Of a DNA stretch of 50,800 bases, positions 1-9,174 are shown in pieces. Each line of letters opens with the position of its first letter. The stretch's first letter is position 1. The position numbers and the translations under genes were made by a program. The stretch is from Bradyrhizobium sp. (GTDB lineage Bacteria > Pseudomonadota > Alphaproteobacteria > Rhizobiales > Xanthobacteraceae). The DNA is taken from contig NZ_DAIDJE010000034.1 in the NCBI RefSeq assembly GCF_027451485.1, positions 1-50,800 on the forward strand. Direction: 5' to 3'. The notes below the pieces were generated by a model. That model was not told the origin of the DNA and did no database searches. It was given only the letters and a program-made list of their open reading frames with translations.

Positions 1-281
1 GACCCAAAGCACCTGCATGGCCCAGGCTGGCAGCCTAGACTGACAGCGAAATCTAAATTGCATTGGTTACGGGTGCATTGAGGAACGCTCTGAATGGCGG
101 ATTAATCGGAGGAGCCTTCATTCTTCGATTTTCGGCCAACCCCTTCTTCGATATGGGAAATTAGACGCATCCGCCGGTGCGTCGCACAACCGAGCCGGAT
201 ATTTTTTAAAGTACCGCCACTTGCGGTTGACCAGTCGTTGAACCGTCCGGTGAAAAGACCCGCTTTGCGCGCACAGCGGCT

Positions 282-1859
282 TTATTCCGCGAGCTCGACC
301 GGTCGCGCCGGGCCCGCGAGAGGCCTCTCCTCCATCAGAGCCATGCAGATCGAGGCGATCACCATCAACGCCGCTGCGGCGCCAAACACAAAACGGAACG
401 CGGCGATCATATCGGCGGACGGAATCAGGCTCGCGGCGCCGTGGTGGTCACGCGAAAGAGAGACGTCGGAGCCGAGCGCCGTCAGCAGGATGGCCGAGAA
501 TACGGCAACAGTGAAGGAGGCCATCAAGGCGCGGAAGAAATTGGTGGCTCCCGTAATGGTGCCGACCTGCGAGCGTGCGACCGCATTTTGCGACGAGACG
601 GTCGAGACCGGAAAGGCCGTGCCAAGGCCCAAGGCGAATATCGACAACAATCCCAGCAACAGCCAAAGTGGCATCAGCGCGAGCGCCAGTGCCGTCGCGG
701 TGACGGCGGCTACAATGGTTCCAACGATGGCAACACGCTTGTAGTGTTTCGAACGCGCCATGGTCCGTCCGGCGATCGCCGCGCCGAGGGTGGAAACCGC
801 AGCCAGCGGAATCAGCGCCATGCCCGCCTCGCTCGCGCTGAGGTGATACACCCCCTCGTAGTAGAGCGGCAAATAGACCGTTAGCCCCAGCATCGCACCC
901 ATGGCGCAGCCGCCGCAAACCATCGCATAAGGTACGACCGTCCCGCCCATCAGCGAAAGCGGTAGGAACGGCTCGTCAGCCCGTAAGGCGTGCCACACAA
1001 ACGCCAGCGCCAGCGCGACCGAAGCGCCGACCATGGCCATTGTCGCCGGCGATAGCCAGGCGAAGCGGTTGCCACCCCAGGTCAAGACCAGCATGACAAC
1101 GACCGCCGCGGCCATCAGCAGAAGGCCGCCGAGCCAATCGACCTCGCGGCGGCGATGATAAACCGGGATCCGGCCCATCTTCGGCACCAGCATCGCGAGC
1201 GAGGTAAGCCCGAGCGGCACGTTGATCCAGAAGATCATCGACCAGTGCAGATGTTCGGCAAAAACACCGCCGAGGATGGGGCCACCGATGCCGGCGGCCA
1301 TCCACACGCCACTGAAATAGGCCTGATACTGGCCACGCTCGCGCGGCGTGACCACGTCGGCGATGAGGGTCTGAACGAGCGGCAGGATGCCTCCCCCGCC
1401 CAGTCCCTGGAGCCCGCGGGCGATAATCAAGACGGACATGTTAGGCGCGAGCGCGCACAGGATCGAGCCAAGGATGAAAAGGCTCATGGAACTGATGATC
1501 ATGGCACGGCGGCCATAGATGTCGCTCAAAGTGCCGAACACCGGTGCCACCGCTGTCGACGCGAGTAGATAGGCCGTGATCACCCACGACAGGCTGGACA
1601 CGTCCCTGAACTGCCGGCCGATGGTTGGTAACGCGGTCGCTACGATGGTCTGGTCGAGCGCGGCCAGAAACATCGTCAGCATCAGGCTCATCAAAATCGT
1701 GCGGACTTCGTTAGGCGCCAGCGCGGCGGGCGGCGCTATCGGCGGCGCATCGCTCACGTCGAGGATGTCCGCAGGAACCACGGTCGGCTCGCCGGCGAGG
1801 CTTTCCGACAACGTCTGCTGATCGGCCGATGGACGGCCCTGCCGTTCGAACTTGTTCAT
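282..1859 (-). CDS. MFS transporter, DHA2 (14-TM) drug:H+ antiporter type
   Basis: An inner-membrane proton-driven exporter of the EmrB/QacA type, probably for lipophilic drugs or other toxic compounds. The 525-residue length and dense hydrophobic segments fit the 14-helix DHA2 family. Visible motifs are LDQTIVATALPTI in the first helix (about 68-80), the cytoplasmic-loop motif GTLSDIYGRR (109-118) and the antiporter motif GIGGPILGG in helix 5 (190-198). A 50-residue polar N-terminal extension precedes helix 1. There is no adjacent membrane-fusion (EmrA) gene or TetR-type regulator inside the window, so substrate and control are unknown. The ATG at 1859 has only a weak Shine-Dalgarno. Family assignment is firm; the substrate is not. 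Confidence 0.93.
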   Translation of the reverse strand: MNKFERQGRPSADQQTLSESLAGEPTVVPADILDVSDAPPIAPPAALAPNEVRTILMSLMLTMFLAALDQTIVATALPTIGRQFRDVSSLSWVITAYLLASTAVAPVFGTLSDIYGRRAMIISSMSLFILGSILCALAPNMSVLIIARGLQGLGGGGILPLVQTLIADVVTPRERGQYQAYFSGVWMAAGIGGPILGGVFAEHLHWSMIFWINVPLGLTSLAMLVPKMGRIPVYHRRREVDWLGGLLLMAAAVVVMLVLTWGGNRFAWLSPATMAMVGASVALALAFVWHALRADEPFLPLSLMGGTVVPYAMVCGGCAMGAMLGLTVYLPLYYEGVYHLSASEAGMALIPLAAVSTLGAAIAGRTMARSKHYKRVAIVGTIVAAVTATALALALMPLWLLLGLLSIFALGLGTAFPVSTVSSQNAVARSQVGTITGATNFFRALMASFTVAVFSAILLTALGSDVSLSRDHHGAASLIPSADMIAAFRFVFGAAAALMVIASICMALMEERPLAGPARPVELAE

Positions 1860-2006
1860 GGGGAAGCAGAGCTGGAAAGGGGCGGTTCGCCGCGAAACAT
1901 CGTTCCCTACTTAGGCGATGATTCGAGACTGTGGCAGCCGGCGGCGTGCATGGGTGCGTCCCAGACGACGCGGCTTGGTTCAAGAATTCGCTAACGGAGG
2001 CGTGGA

Positions 2007-2534
2007 TTAGGGTTGGCGAGCGGATGTCGGGCGCTTCTTAAGCCGGGCGCGCTTGGGTAGGGTCGCCGGCCACTGCACGATGTGATCCTCGAGATCTTCA
2101 TCGGCAATTTCGTTCTCGGTTCCCTCCACGCGCCCACGCACGGAAACGCCGGCCTCATGAACCGTATTCGGATCACCGGAAATCAGCGGATGCCACCAAT
2201 AGAGATCGCGGCCTTCAGCCACCAAGCGGTAACCGCAGCTTGGCGGCAGCCAATTGATCGTGCGGACATTTGCCGGCGTCAGCCTGACGCAATCAGGAAC
2301 CCGCTCGGTACGGTGCCGATAATCCTTGCAGGCACAAAGACCTGCATCGAGAAGCTTGCAGGACACGTGAGTGAAATAGATTTTGCCGGTGTCTTCGTCC
2401 TCGAGCTTTTCCAGGCAGCAGCGGGCGCAGCCGTCGCACAGGCTCTCCCATTCGACGACTGACATTTCTTCCAACGTCTTGGTCTTCCAGAAGAATCCTT
2501 CCTGTCCGGAGGGTGGCTCAGGCTTTTTGGTCAT
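2007..2534 (-). CDS. YcgN-family cysteine cluster protein (UPF0260)
   Basis: A 175-residue cytosolic protein of the YcgN/UPF0260 family, which belongs to the wider Fe-S or zinc-binding YkgJ-like cysteine-cluster group. The sequence shows C33, C36, C39 and C40 (CDGCARCC), then C59, C67, C69 and C82 in the order typical of the family, and the conserved block around PPSCGYRLV (near 98-106). The start [19 protein letters not shown] is typical. The biochemical role is unknown; metal binding is an inference from the cysteine spacing. It stands alone on the minus strand, 147 bases before the efflux gene, so co-transcription with that gene is possible but not shown. Confidence 0.9.
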   Translation of the reverse strand: MTKKPEPPSGQEGFFWKTKTLEEMSVVEWESLCDGCARCCLEKLEDEDTGKIYFTHVSCKLLDAGLCACKDYRHRTERVPDCVRLTPANVRTINWLPPSCGYRLVAEGRDLYWWHPLISGDPNTVHEAGVSVRGRVEGTENEIADEDLEDHIVQWPATLPKRARLKKRPTSARQP

Positions 2535-2849
2535 GGGATCAGGATTTTGGACCCAAATTTGCGCAACCTTGCTGCTTTTGCCGTTCTAGAGGTTGCGGCA
2601 ACACCACCGCAAGTGGGGATGACGACCCTAGTTTGCGATACCCCTTAAGCCGTTATCCCTTCCCCCTTAAAATGTGAGGCGGGCCGTTGGTTTATCGTCC
2701 CCGCTCGGCTAGATAGGGATGTGACAGCCTGGGCGTCCAATGCCTTCGGTTTGCCGCAACATTCCCGCACGATTTGAGCGCGGTCCACCGCCAGCGGTGA
2801 TCGATCTCAAGTCGAAAACGAGAATTCCGGTTTCAGGTAACGCCTGCTC
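2535..2849. other. Intergenic region between divergent genes
   Basis: 315 bases separate the divergently transcribed YcgN-type gene and the penicillin-binding protein gene, so promoters for both should lie here. I see no convincing open frame, RNA structure or repeat. A sequence with two CTTAA blocks lies at about 2642-2671, but their spacing does not match a CtrA site. Confidence 0.5.
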
Positions 2850-5114
2850 GTGCTCAAGACCGTTTTAGCCGAATGGATCAGGAAGATCCGGCACTGGATG
2901 CTGGATCTGGACGCGCGTATTGATTCCACGCTGTTCTCCGCCGGAAGGGGCACCCGCGAACTCTATGAGCGGTATTCGGCCTTCATGGACCGATTTTATG
3001 TCGGTCGCTGGAAACGGTGGGTGTTCATCGAACCCCTGTCAGAAGCCGCCACCCTTGGACTCGGCGGCCTGATCCTGTTGCTGGCCCTGGCGGTGCCCGC
3101 CTTCCGTGAGACGGCCGATGAGGACTGGCTGAAGAAATCTGATCTCGCGGTGACCTTCCTCGACCGCTACGGCAATCCGATCGGAAGCCGCGGCATCAAA
3201 CATAACGATTCGATCCCACTCGAAGACTTTCCGGACGTCTTGATCAAGGCGACGCTGGCAACCGAAGATCGCCGCTTCTACGACCACTTTGGCATCGACA
3301 TCGCTGGAACGTTGCGCGCACTCGTGACCAACGCGCAGGCCGGCGGCGTGCGGCAAGGCGGCTCCTCGATCACTCAGCAACTCGCCAAGAACCTGTTCCT
3401 GAGCAACGAACGCACCATCGAGCGCAAGATCAACGAGGCGTTTCTGGCGATCTGGCTGGAGACGCGGCTGACCAAGAACGAAATCCTGAAACTCTATCTC
3501 GACCGCGCCTATATGGGCGGGGGCACCTTCGGCGTGGACGGCGCGGCCCATTTCTACTTCAACAAGTCGGCGCGTGACGTCAATCTGGCGGAAGCCGCCA
3601 TGCTGGCGGGATTGTTCAAGGCACCGACCAAATACGCGCCGCATATCAACCTGCCGGCCGCCCGCGCCCGCGCCAATGTCGTGCTCGATAATCTCGTCGA
3701 TGCCGGCTTCATGACCGAGGGACAGGTGTTCGGCGCCAGGCGCAATCCGGCGAGCGTCGTTGACCGCCGCGACGAGAACTCGCCGAATTACTATCTCGAC
3801 TGGGCCTTCGACGAAATGCGCAAGCTCGTCGACACATTCCCGAAATCCTATAACGAGCGTGTCTTCGTCGTACGCACCGCAATCGACATGAACGTGCAAC
3901 GCGCGGCCGAGGAAGCAATCGAAAACCAGTTACGCCAGTTCGGCCGCGACTATCACGCCACACAGGCCGCAACCGTCGTAGCCGATCTCGATGGCGGCGT
4001 CCGCGCCATGGTCGGAGGCCGTGACTACGGCGCAAGCCAGTTCAACCGCGCAACCGATGCCTACCGGCAGCCGGGCTCGTCCTTCAAGCCTTACGTCTAC
4101 ACCACGGCGCTCTTGAACGGCTTCACGCCGAAGTCAGTCGTGGTCGATGGACCGGTGTGCATCGGCAACTGGTGTCCGCAGAACTACGGACATTCCTATT
4201 CCGGCCCGGTGACCCTGACACAGGCTCTGACGCACTCGATTAACGTCATTCCGGTGAAGCTGTCGATTGCGCTCGGCGGCAAGGCACCCAATCCGGCCAA
4301 GGTCGGCCGCGCCAAGATCGTCGAGGTCGCCCGCCGCTTCGGCATCAAGGCGCCCCTGCCCGATACGCCGTCGCTGCCGATCGGCGCCGATGAAGTGACG
4401 GTGCTCGAACATGCGGTCGCCTATGCGACATTCCCGAACCGGGGCAAGGCAGTGACCCCGCACGCGATCCTGGAAGTTCGCACCGGCGCCGGCGATCTGG
4501 TCTGGCGCTACGACCGCGACGGTCCTAAACCGCGGCAGGCAATTCCGGCCAATATTGCTGCAGAAATGGCCGAGATGATGAGCCACGTCGTGAGCGAAGG
4601 CACGGCGCGCCGCGCGGCGCTGGACGGCATCCCAACCGCCGGCAAGACGGGTACGACCAATAATTATCGCGACGCCTGGTTTGTCGGATATACCGGCAAC
4701 TTCACCTGCGCCGTCTGGTACGGCAACGACGACTACTCACCGACCAACCGCATGACGGGAGGTTCGCTGCCGGCGCAGACCTGGCACGACATTATGCTCG
4801 CCGCCCACCAGGGCGTCGAGATCAGGGAACTCCCCGGCGTCGGCATGGGTACAAAACTGCCGCAGTCGCCGTCCGCGGCCCTGCTCGCATCTCATGGCGC
4901 GGCGCCGAAACTCCCCGATATCAGGCCGCCCCCGGTGCTGACCAAGCGTGGCGCAGACGTCCTGGTGCGGGTGGAAAGAATGCTTGATGATGCCGCCAGG
5001 GCCGCCGACGAATCCGCGAAGCCGACCAAGCCTGTCTCCTCGACCTCGGCGGCGTATACTGAAAGCTTCGCTTCGGCACTTCCCGGCGTGTCCGCAACTG
5101 CTTCAAAGAACTAA
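2850..5114 (+). CDS. PBP1A-family bifunctional penicillin-binding protein
   Basis: A class A penicillin-binding protein, 754 residues, that polymerises lipid II and cross-links peptidoglycan in the periplasm. After a cytoplasmic stretch, one membrane anchor lies at about 70-90. The GT51 glycosyltransferase domain follows, with its catalytic-glutamate motif EDRRFYDHFG (E139) and the QGGSSITQQLAKNLFL block. The transpeptidase domain has SSFK (S410 to K413), SIN in the second motif and KTG at 599-601. The C-terminal 100 residues are proline/alanine-rich and low complexity. GTG at 2850 is the first start in frame, with a weak AGGTAA upstream. The DUF1214 gene begins 3 bases after its stop, so the three genes to 6259 look like one operon. 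Confidence 0.93.
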   Translation: MLKTVLAEWIRKIRHWMLDLDARIDSTLFSAGRGTRELYERYSAFMDRFYVGRWKRWVFIEPLSEAATLGLGGLILLLALAVPAFRETADEDWLKKSDLAVTFLDRYGNPIGSRGIKHNDSIPLEDFPDVLIKATLATEDRRFYDHFGIDIAGTLRALVTNAQAGGVRQGGSSITQQLAKNLFLSNERTIERKINEAFLAIWLETRLTKNEILKLYLDRAYMGGGTFGVDGAAHFYFNKSARDVNLAEAAMLAGLFKAPTKYAPHINLPAARARANVVLDNLVDAGFMTEGQVFGARRNPASVVDRRDENSPNYYLDWAFDEMRKLVDTFPKSYNERVFVVRTAIDMNVQRAAEEAIENQLRQFGRDYHATQAATVVADLDGGVRAMVGGRDYGASQFNRATDAYRQPGSSFKPYVYTTALLNGFTPKSVVVDGPVCIGNWCPQNYGHSYSGPVTLTQALTHSINVIPVKLSIALGGKAPNPAKVGRAKIVEVARRFGIKAPLPDTPSLPIGADEVTVLEHAVAYATFPNRGKAVTPHAILEVRTGAGDLVWRYDRDGPKPRQAIPANIAAEMAEMMSHVVSEGTARRAALDGIPTAGKTGTTNNYRDAWFVGYTGNFTCAVWYGNDDYSPTNRMTGGSLPAQTWHDIMLAAHQGVEIRELPGVGMGTKLPQSPSAALLASHGAAPKLPDIRPPPVLTKRGADVLVRVERMLDDAARAADESAKPTKPVSSTSAAYTESFASALPGVSATASKN

Positions 5115-5117
5115 GAC

Positions 5118-5696
5118 GTGCGGCTCATTCTTGTCACCTTACTGGCGTTGATCCTGGCCGCCGTTATTGGCCTGGGCGCCACATGGACAACAGCGACCCG
5201 CGGCACTGAGATCGGCACGCTGACCATCGGCGCCTGGACGGCACGACCGAGGACCGGCACCGTCGAGGTGGACCCTTATTCGCGCGCAACCATCGCGCGA
5301 AGCGGTGAACTGCCGATCGGTACCGGCGACGGCATTGCATTCTCGGCGACCCGCGACGACCGCAAACGGCCTCTGGACGGACGCTGCGATGTGCTGGTGA
5401 GCGGCATTACGCCGCCGGCGCGGTTCTGGACTCTGACGCTCTATGACGCGAAGGGCCGAGTGGTGGCCAATGCACTAAAGCGTTACGGCTTCACCAGCGA
5501 GGAAGTCGTCCGCGGCGCCGATGGCTCGTTCGAGGTGCGGATCGCCGCGCGCTCGCGCGCCGGCAACTGGCTGCCGACCGGCGGGATCGAACGCTACACG
5601 TTGAAGCTGCGGCTCTACGACACCCCGGTCGGCGTTGCGACGCGCTCCCAGCGCGATGCCCCGATGCCCGCCATCGCGACCGTGAGCTGCCCATGA
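5118..5696 (+). CDS. DUF1214 domain-containing protein
   Basis: A 192-residue exported or membrane-anchored protein: an N-terminal hydrophobic segment (about 3-23) is followed by a soluble beta-rich domain of the DUF1214 type, with blocks such as FWTLTLYDAKG and a C-terminal YTLKLRLYDTP. DUF1214 and DUF1254 are commonly adjacent or fused; their function is unknown. The GTG start at 5118 lies 3 bases after the PBP1A stop, and the stop overlaps the next start in ATGA, so expression is probably coupled on both sides. Its tie to a peptidoglycan synthase suggests an envelope role, but that is inference only. Confidence 0.85.
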   Translation: MRLILVTLLALILAAVIGLGATWTTATRGTEIGTLTIGAWTARPRTGTVEVDPYSRATIARSGELPIGTGDGIAFSATRDDRKRPLDGRCDVLVSGITPPARFWTLTLYDAKGRVVANALKRYGFTSEEVVRGADGSFEVRIAARSRAGNWLPTGGIERYTLKLRLYDTPVGVATRSQRDAPMPAIATVSCP

Positions 5697-6259
5697 TCCG
5701 GCTGCTGTTCACCATCCTAGCCGGCATATTCCTGGGCGGTATCGTCCATCTGGTCAGCGTGCTGGCACTGCCGCGGATTGCGACCCAGGATGCCTATTCG
5801 CGGCTCGCCCCGATCACCAAGCTGAACGCCGTCACATCGCTGCCGCAGCCCGACCCCGCCACAGAACCCCTGCCGTTCATGGACCCGGCCTTCGCAGTCG
5901 CGGTCTGCCGTTATGATCTTTCCGGCGGACCGATCAAGCTCGCGGTCCCCGTGAGCCAGGCTTATACCTCGGTGTCGTTCTATACACGCAATGAGCTCGC
6001 CTACTACGCCATCAACGATCGTTCCGCCGGGCGCAAGGTCATCGAGCTCGATCTGATGACGGAAGCACAACATGCAGCTCTGCCCGAGGACGAGGATGTG
6101 ACCGCCGCGGACCGGCTGATCATCGATTCTCCAAGCACGGCCGGACTGATCGTCATGAAAGCGCTGGCGCCGGAGCCGGGATTGATGGCGCAGGCACAGG
6201 CCTCCCTTGCCGCATCAAGTTGCAAGGTACAGGCGGAGCCAGCACAGGCAAAGCGCTGA
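5693..6259 (+). CDS. DUF1254 domain-containing protein
   Basis: A 188-residue protein with an N-terminal membrane segment (about 4-26) and a periplasmic domain resembling DUF1254, a partner domain of DUF1214. Visible features are the MDPAFAVAVCRYDLSGGP block and a central SFYTRNELAYYAINDRS block. The ATG overlaps the DUF1214 stop codon (ATGA), which indicates translational coupling. It is shorter than stand-alone DUF1254 proteins, which often exceed 300 residues, so this is the short alphaproteobacterial form that works as a pair with its neighbour. No catalytic residues can be assigned. It ends 2 bases before the end of the convergent lipoprotein gene. Confidence 0.82.
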   Translation: MIRLLFTILAGIFLGGIVHLVSVLALPRIATQDAYSRLAPITKLNAVTSLPQPDPATEPLPFMDPAFAVAVCRYDLSGGPIKLAVPVSQAYTSVSFYTRNELAYYAINDRSAGRKVIELDLMTEAQHAALPEDEDVTAADRLIIDSPSTAGLIVMKALAPEPGLMAQAQASLAASSCKVQAEPAQAKR

Positions 6260-6261
6260 AC

Positions 6262-7023
6262 TTAACCGCGCGAGCTCACAGCATACCCTGTAGCGGGCTG
6301 GATCATGACCGGTGGATTGGCCCTTAGGCTGGCCAATTCGTTGATCAGCCGGTCCGCTTCGGCGGCCATGCTGTTGGGGCCCTGAACGACGAGCCGCTCC
6401 AGCGCCCAGCGATACGACGAAACCCGCCGCTCCTGGCACTGCTGGACCCACTGCACGATCAAGGCGTTCTCTTCCATCCGTGCGACCGCGTCGGCGCGCT
6501 CCCGCGGAGACAATTGCGAGACATGGGCAAGGCTCGCATTACGTTTCCTATCGAGCTCCAGCACGCGCGCGGCCGTTGAATAAAACGGATCGAAACGGGT
6601 GATGTCGTCGCGTGCATCGTCGATCAATTGGGAATAGCGCGAGGCATCGGAGCGGTGCGGCTCGTCGATCAGCGCGCGACCGTAAGCGGTGCGATCGAAG
6701 ACAACCCTCTGCCGCCACGGCGAAGCGATCACCTGGTAATCGCCGAACACCGCTTTCCAGGCCGGCCGGGAATGCGGAGGCTCGATTAGCGGATAAGCCC
6801 GGTCGCGCAGCTGTCTTTCGTCGTCAGTGAGTTGAAACTGAGAGGCTCTCAAACCCACGCTGCCGGTCGCTTCGGCGCCCATCCACCGATGCATGTCGTC
6901 GTTGCGGAAATCTTCGCGGGTGCGGCCGAAATCACCGCCACTGCAAGCGCCCAGCAGAAGACCTGCGCCAAGCAGCATCGCGAATGATGCAGAAGCCCGG
7001 ATCAAGTGAGAGTTAGTCGGCAT
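6262..7023 (-). CDS. Predicted lipoprotein, function unknown
   Basis: A 253-residue envelope protein with a clear lipoprotein signal: basic N-terminus, hydrophobic core and lipobox LGAC with the acylated cysteine at C27. A glycine follows two residues later, and there is no Asp at +2, so outer-membrane sorting is possible by the enteric rule. The mature part is helix-rich and polar, with a Trp- and Arg-rich central region (RPAWKAVFGDYQVIASPWRQR) and a heptad-like ARVLELDRKRNASLAHVSQL stretch. I do not recognise a named domain. It lies convergent to the DUF1254 gene and downstream of a tiny gene on the same strand, 14 bases away. Confidence 0.8.
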   Translation of the reverse strand: MPTNSHLIRASASFAMLLGAGLLLGACSGGDFGRTREDFRNDDMHRWMGAEATGSVGLRASQFQLTDDERQLRDRAYPLIEPPHSRPAWKAVFGDYQVIASPWRQRVVFDRTAYGRALIDEPHRSDASRYSQLIDDARDDITRFDPFYSTAARVLELDRKRNASLAHVSQLSPRERADAVARMEENALIVQWVQQCQERRVSSYRWALERLVVQGPNSMAAEADRLINELASLRANPPVMIQPATGYAVSSRG

Positions 7024-7037
7024 ATCAAATCCGCCGC

Positions 7038-7235
7038 CTAGCGACGGCGGCGACGGCGCCCCGGGGCCGTCCCCTCCTCCGGCCCGCGATCCCCAGTGGT
7101 TTCTTCAACCTGGCGCTCGATCCGGATGACGGGAAGGATCAAGACCGTTCCCTTACCTTCCTGTGGGCTGCCATCCGTGGCTGATCCCAGCCGCCGCGAG
7201 GCCGCATCTGCTGGAAATTCAATGATGGTGCCCAT
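7038..7235 (-). CDS. Small conserved-looking protein, unknown function
   Basis: A 65-residue polar protein beginning MGTIIEFPADAASRR and ending in a run of arginines. The frame stays open upstream to 7298, but the ATG at 7235 has a good Shine-Dalgarno (GGAGAG about 8 bases upstream), so I prefer it. The IEFP start is a style I associate with short proteins in Bradyrhizobium, but I cannot name a family. The basic tail could bind nucleic acid; that is speculation. A perfect CtrA-type box sits 71-85 bases upstream of the chosen start. The lipoprotein gene follows 14 bases downstream and may share its transcript. Confidence 0.6.
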   Translation of the reverse strand: MGTIIEFPADAASRRLGSATDGSPQEGKGTVLILPVIRIERQVEETTGDRGPEEGTAPGRRRRRR

Positions 7236-7305
7236 GCCGAACTCTCTCCGGTTGCCGCGTGCGACGCGATTTGCGGCGACGGAGGTCATTAAGAACAAAA
7301 CGTGG

Positions 7306-7320
7306 TTAACGGCTTCTTAA
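7306..7320. promoter_or_regulatory. CtrA-type box TTAA-N7-TTAA
   Basis: The sequence TTAACGGCTTCTTAA matches the full CtrA consensus TTAA-N7-TTAA with no mismatch. It lies 71 bases upstream of the minus-strand gene starting at 7235 and 186 bases upstream of the plus-strand gene at 7507, so it could serve either. CtrA is the cell-cycle response regulator conserved in Rhizobiales. Binding is inferred from sequence only. Confidence 0.55.
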
Positions 7321-7506
7321 TTTGCGACCCCGGTCGAATAGCGGCGTACGTTTCGCAAAGACCGACGGCGACACTCCGGGACTGCGTCGCAAAGACGGCG
7401 CATCCGCCGCGGAGAGCGGTCCCATTTTGGACTCAGATTTGCCGGCAACTCGATCGACCCTGTTAAACGACAGCGCGGGCCGTGTCGTCGAAACAAGGAA
7501 CTGCCC

Positions 7507-7704
7507 ATGGGTACGCCGCATGACGAATTGTTCGAGTTATTGTCACTGCTACTTGAAGAGCCTGCGACCGTTTCAGACGACGGCGCGCGGCGCCAAGGCA
7601 CGGACAATGACATTCTGTTGCTGCTAGAAGCGAATGCCCGGCTTCGCGCACTTGCCGTCCAGTTATCAAACCTGGTTGGCGACCTACAGCCTCTTCCGAG
7701 ATAA
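7507..7704 (+). CDS. Possible small protein of 65 residues
   Basis: A short open frame with a reasonable Shine-Dalgarno (AAGGAA, 7 bases before ATG). The product is acidic and leucine-rich (LFELLSLLLEEPATV, then LLLLEANARLRALAVQLSNL), which predicts two amphipathic helices. It has no recognisable domain and no neighbours that suggest a role. Composition is protein-like and not just the shadow of another gene, because the opposite strand carries nothing convincing. The call rests on the start signal and amino-acid pattern alone. Confidence 0.5.
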   Translation: MGTPHDELFELLSLLLEEPATVSDDGARRQGTDNDILLLLEANARLRALAVQLSNLVGDLQPLPR

Positions 7705-8175
7705 AAGATCCGCTTCGCCGGTATAGGCTCTCAGGCATTCCGGATGCATCAACGAACCGGGCAGATGTCTTTTGATGAAGCTGAGCTTGTGTGACCCGAT
7801 GGGGACCTTTGAAACGGATGATGGTCCGGCGCGGTCATAGGCCAAAGAGAGGTTGGATGCGTATCGGTCGCGGAATTCAGCGGCCGGAGGCATCGTCGGT
7901 TTCGCGCCCGGATCAAACACGCGGTTGCACGCCGTCGGCCACTCTAAGCGGCACGATGCCCGTGGCCATCGGGCGGTCATTCGACTGGTCGAAAGGCAAT
8001 GCTCGTACCGCGAAATGCAACAGAAAAAAATCGACGAACGAGGCATCGCGGGTGTGCCGCCGGCCGCGCACTGGCTGTCAATATTTCAACGGTTTAGAAT
8101 CGTTAAGATTAACGCGGCGTTAAAGCAACGCGCCTAGGCTTACGCGAGATTTGAAATCAGTCGCGTATCGCCAAG
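7705..8175. other. Long intergenic stretch
   Basis: 471 bases without a gene I can support. Open frames on both strands are present (for example minus 7684-8046 and plus 7853-8137), but they have no good start signal, no family resemblance and poor composition. The right end carries a perfect CtrA-type box. The size and the box suggest a regulatory region for the DUF2336 gene. Confidence 0.5.
8109..8123. promoter_or_regulatory. CtrA-type box upstream of DUF2336 gene
   Basis: TTAACGCGGCGTTAA is a perfect TTAA-N7-TTAA CtrA motif, and another TTAA begins 5 bases before it (8103-8106). It ends 52 bases before the ATG at 8176, a position compatible with direct promoter control. It is the second perfect match within 0.8 kb. 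Confidence 0.6.
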
Positions 8176-9159
8176 ATGACCAAGCCTCCGCTGTTCTCGG
8201 GCTTTGACGGTTTGATGAACCTCTCCCGCCGAGAGGGCGTCGATATCCGCCCTACTCTGCTTCGCGTTCTTGTTGATCTCTACGTTCAGACCAGCACGCA
8301 TAGCGATGAGGAAGTCCGCCAGTTCGTCGAACTGACGTCGCGCCTGATCGACCAGGTCGACGACGCGACGCGCGCAGCCGTGCGAGCGCGCCTTGCCCTT
8401 TATCCGGCAACCCCGGCAGCGGTTCTAAGGCACCTCGGGCTCAAACCCACACATTCCGGGCAGCGCGAGCCTCTGACAGGCGAAATCAATGCATCTTCCA
8501 GCGCTGTGCCGCCGCCGGCGATCTCACGCGAACCCCGCCTGCGGATGAGCTCGAAGCTGTCGATGCAGCCGGCCGATGCGGCGGAAATCAGCGGTCTGTT
8601 TTTCGGCGCTGCCTCAGCCGAGCGCGCCTTGATCCTGCACAACCTGACTGAAACGCCGCTGAAGCCGTCGCCGCGTATTCCCGCCCTGCGCGCGGAACGA
8701 GCGATCGAAACACTTGAGATGGCAGCCTGGGTCGCCGACGTCGAAAATTTTACGCTCGAACTCGCCGAGGCGTTGATCCTGCCAAGGAAGCTCGCAACCC
8801 AGGTGGTGAATGATCCCACCGGCGAGCCGCTTGCTTGCGCCGCCAAGGCGCTCGGCATGACGAGCCCGGTTTATCAGCGGGTCCTGCTTTTCCTCAAACC
8901 CGAAATCGGCAGCTCCGTTCATCTGGTTTACCGGCTGTCGCGGCTCTATGACACGCTGAACGAGCGCTCAGCGCTGATCATGCTCGCCGCCTGGCGCGGC
9001 TCGACGTTGGTGGTCACGCGCGCCAATTATCGGCCGATGCTTTATGACGACGAACGCGGCCGGGCGCGCAGCGCGGCATCGCAGACCAGGACTGCCTCGC
9101 AGCCTGCTGGCGGCGCCGCGCCGCCTCGCGAGGGATTTTCGCAGACGCGGAGACGCTAA
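8176..9159 (+). CDS. DUF2336 domain-containing protein
   Basis: A 327-residue cytosolic, alpha-helical protein of the DUF2336 family. The N-terminal half has the family pattern of short helical repeats (LLRVLVDLYVQTSTHSDEEV, then a LTSRLIDQVDDATRAAVRARLAL stretch). The C-terminal part, LYDTLNERSALIMLAAWRGS, is followed by a disordered Arg/Gly-rich tail. The biochemical role of the family is unknown; it is frequent in alphaproteobacteria. A CtrA-type box lies 52 bases before the start, which suggests cell-cycle control. A second family member is found at 37169, but the two are not close copies. Confidence 0.85.
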   Translation: MTKPPLFSGFDGLMNLSRREGVDIRPTLLRVLVDLYVQTSTHSDEEVRQFVELTSRLIDQVDDATRAAVRARLALYPATPAAVLRHLGLKPTHSGQREPLTGEINASSSAVPPPAISREPRLRMSSKLSMQPADAAEISGLFFGAASAERALILHNLTETPLKPSPRIPALRAERAIETLEMAAWVADVENFTLELAEALILPRKLATQVVNDPTGEPLACAAKALGMTSPVYQRVLLFLKPEIGSSVHLVYRLSRLYDTLNERSALIMLAAWRGSTLVVTRANYRPMLYDDERGRARSAASQTRTASQPAGGAAPPREGFSQTRRR

Positions 9160-9174
9160 AAAACCGCGTTGGCC

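Noticed and set aside
2642..2671. Two CTTAA blocks upstream of PBP1A as a CtrA site
   Set aside because: The spacing between the TTAA elements is far from the required 7 bases.
3039..3899. Long open frame on the minus strand inside PBP1A
   Set aside because: It mirrors codon positions of a certain gene in GC-rich DNA, has no start signal and no family resemblance. The same holds for 21078-22334 (opposite the HerA-like ATPase) and 45620-46723 (opposite the amidohydrolase).
7684..8137. Overlapping open frames on both strands before the first DUF2336 gene
   Set aside because: Poor composition, no ribosome site, no recognisable domain; the CtrA box lies within one of them, which speaks for regulatory DNA.
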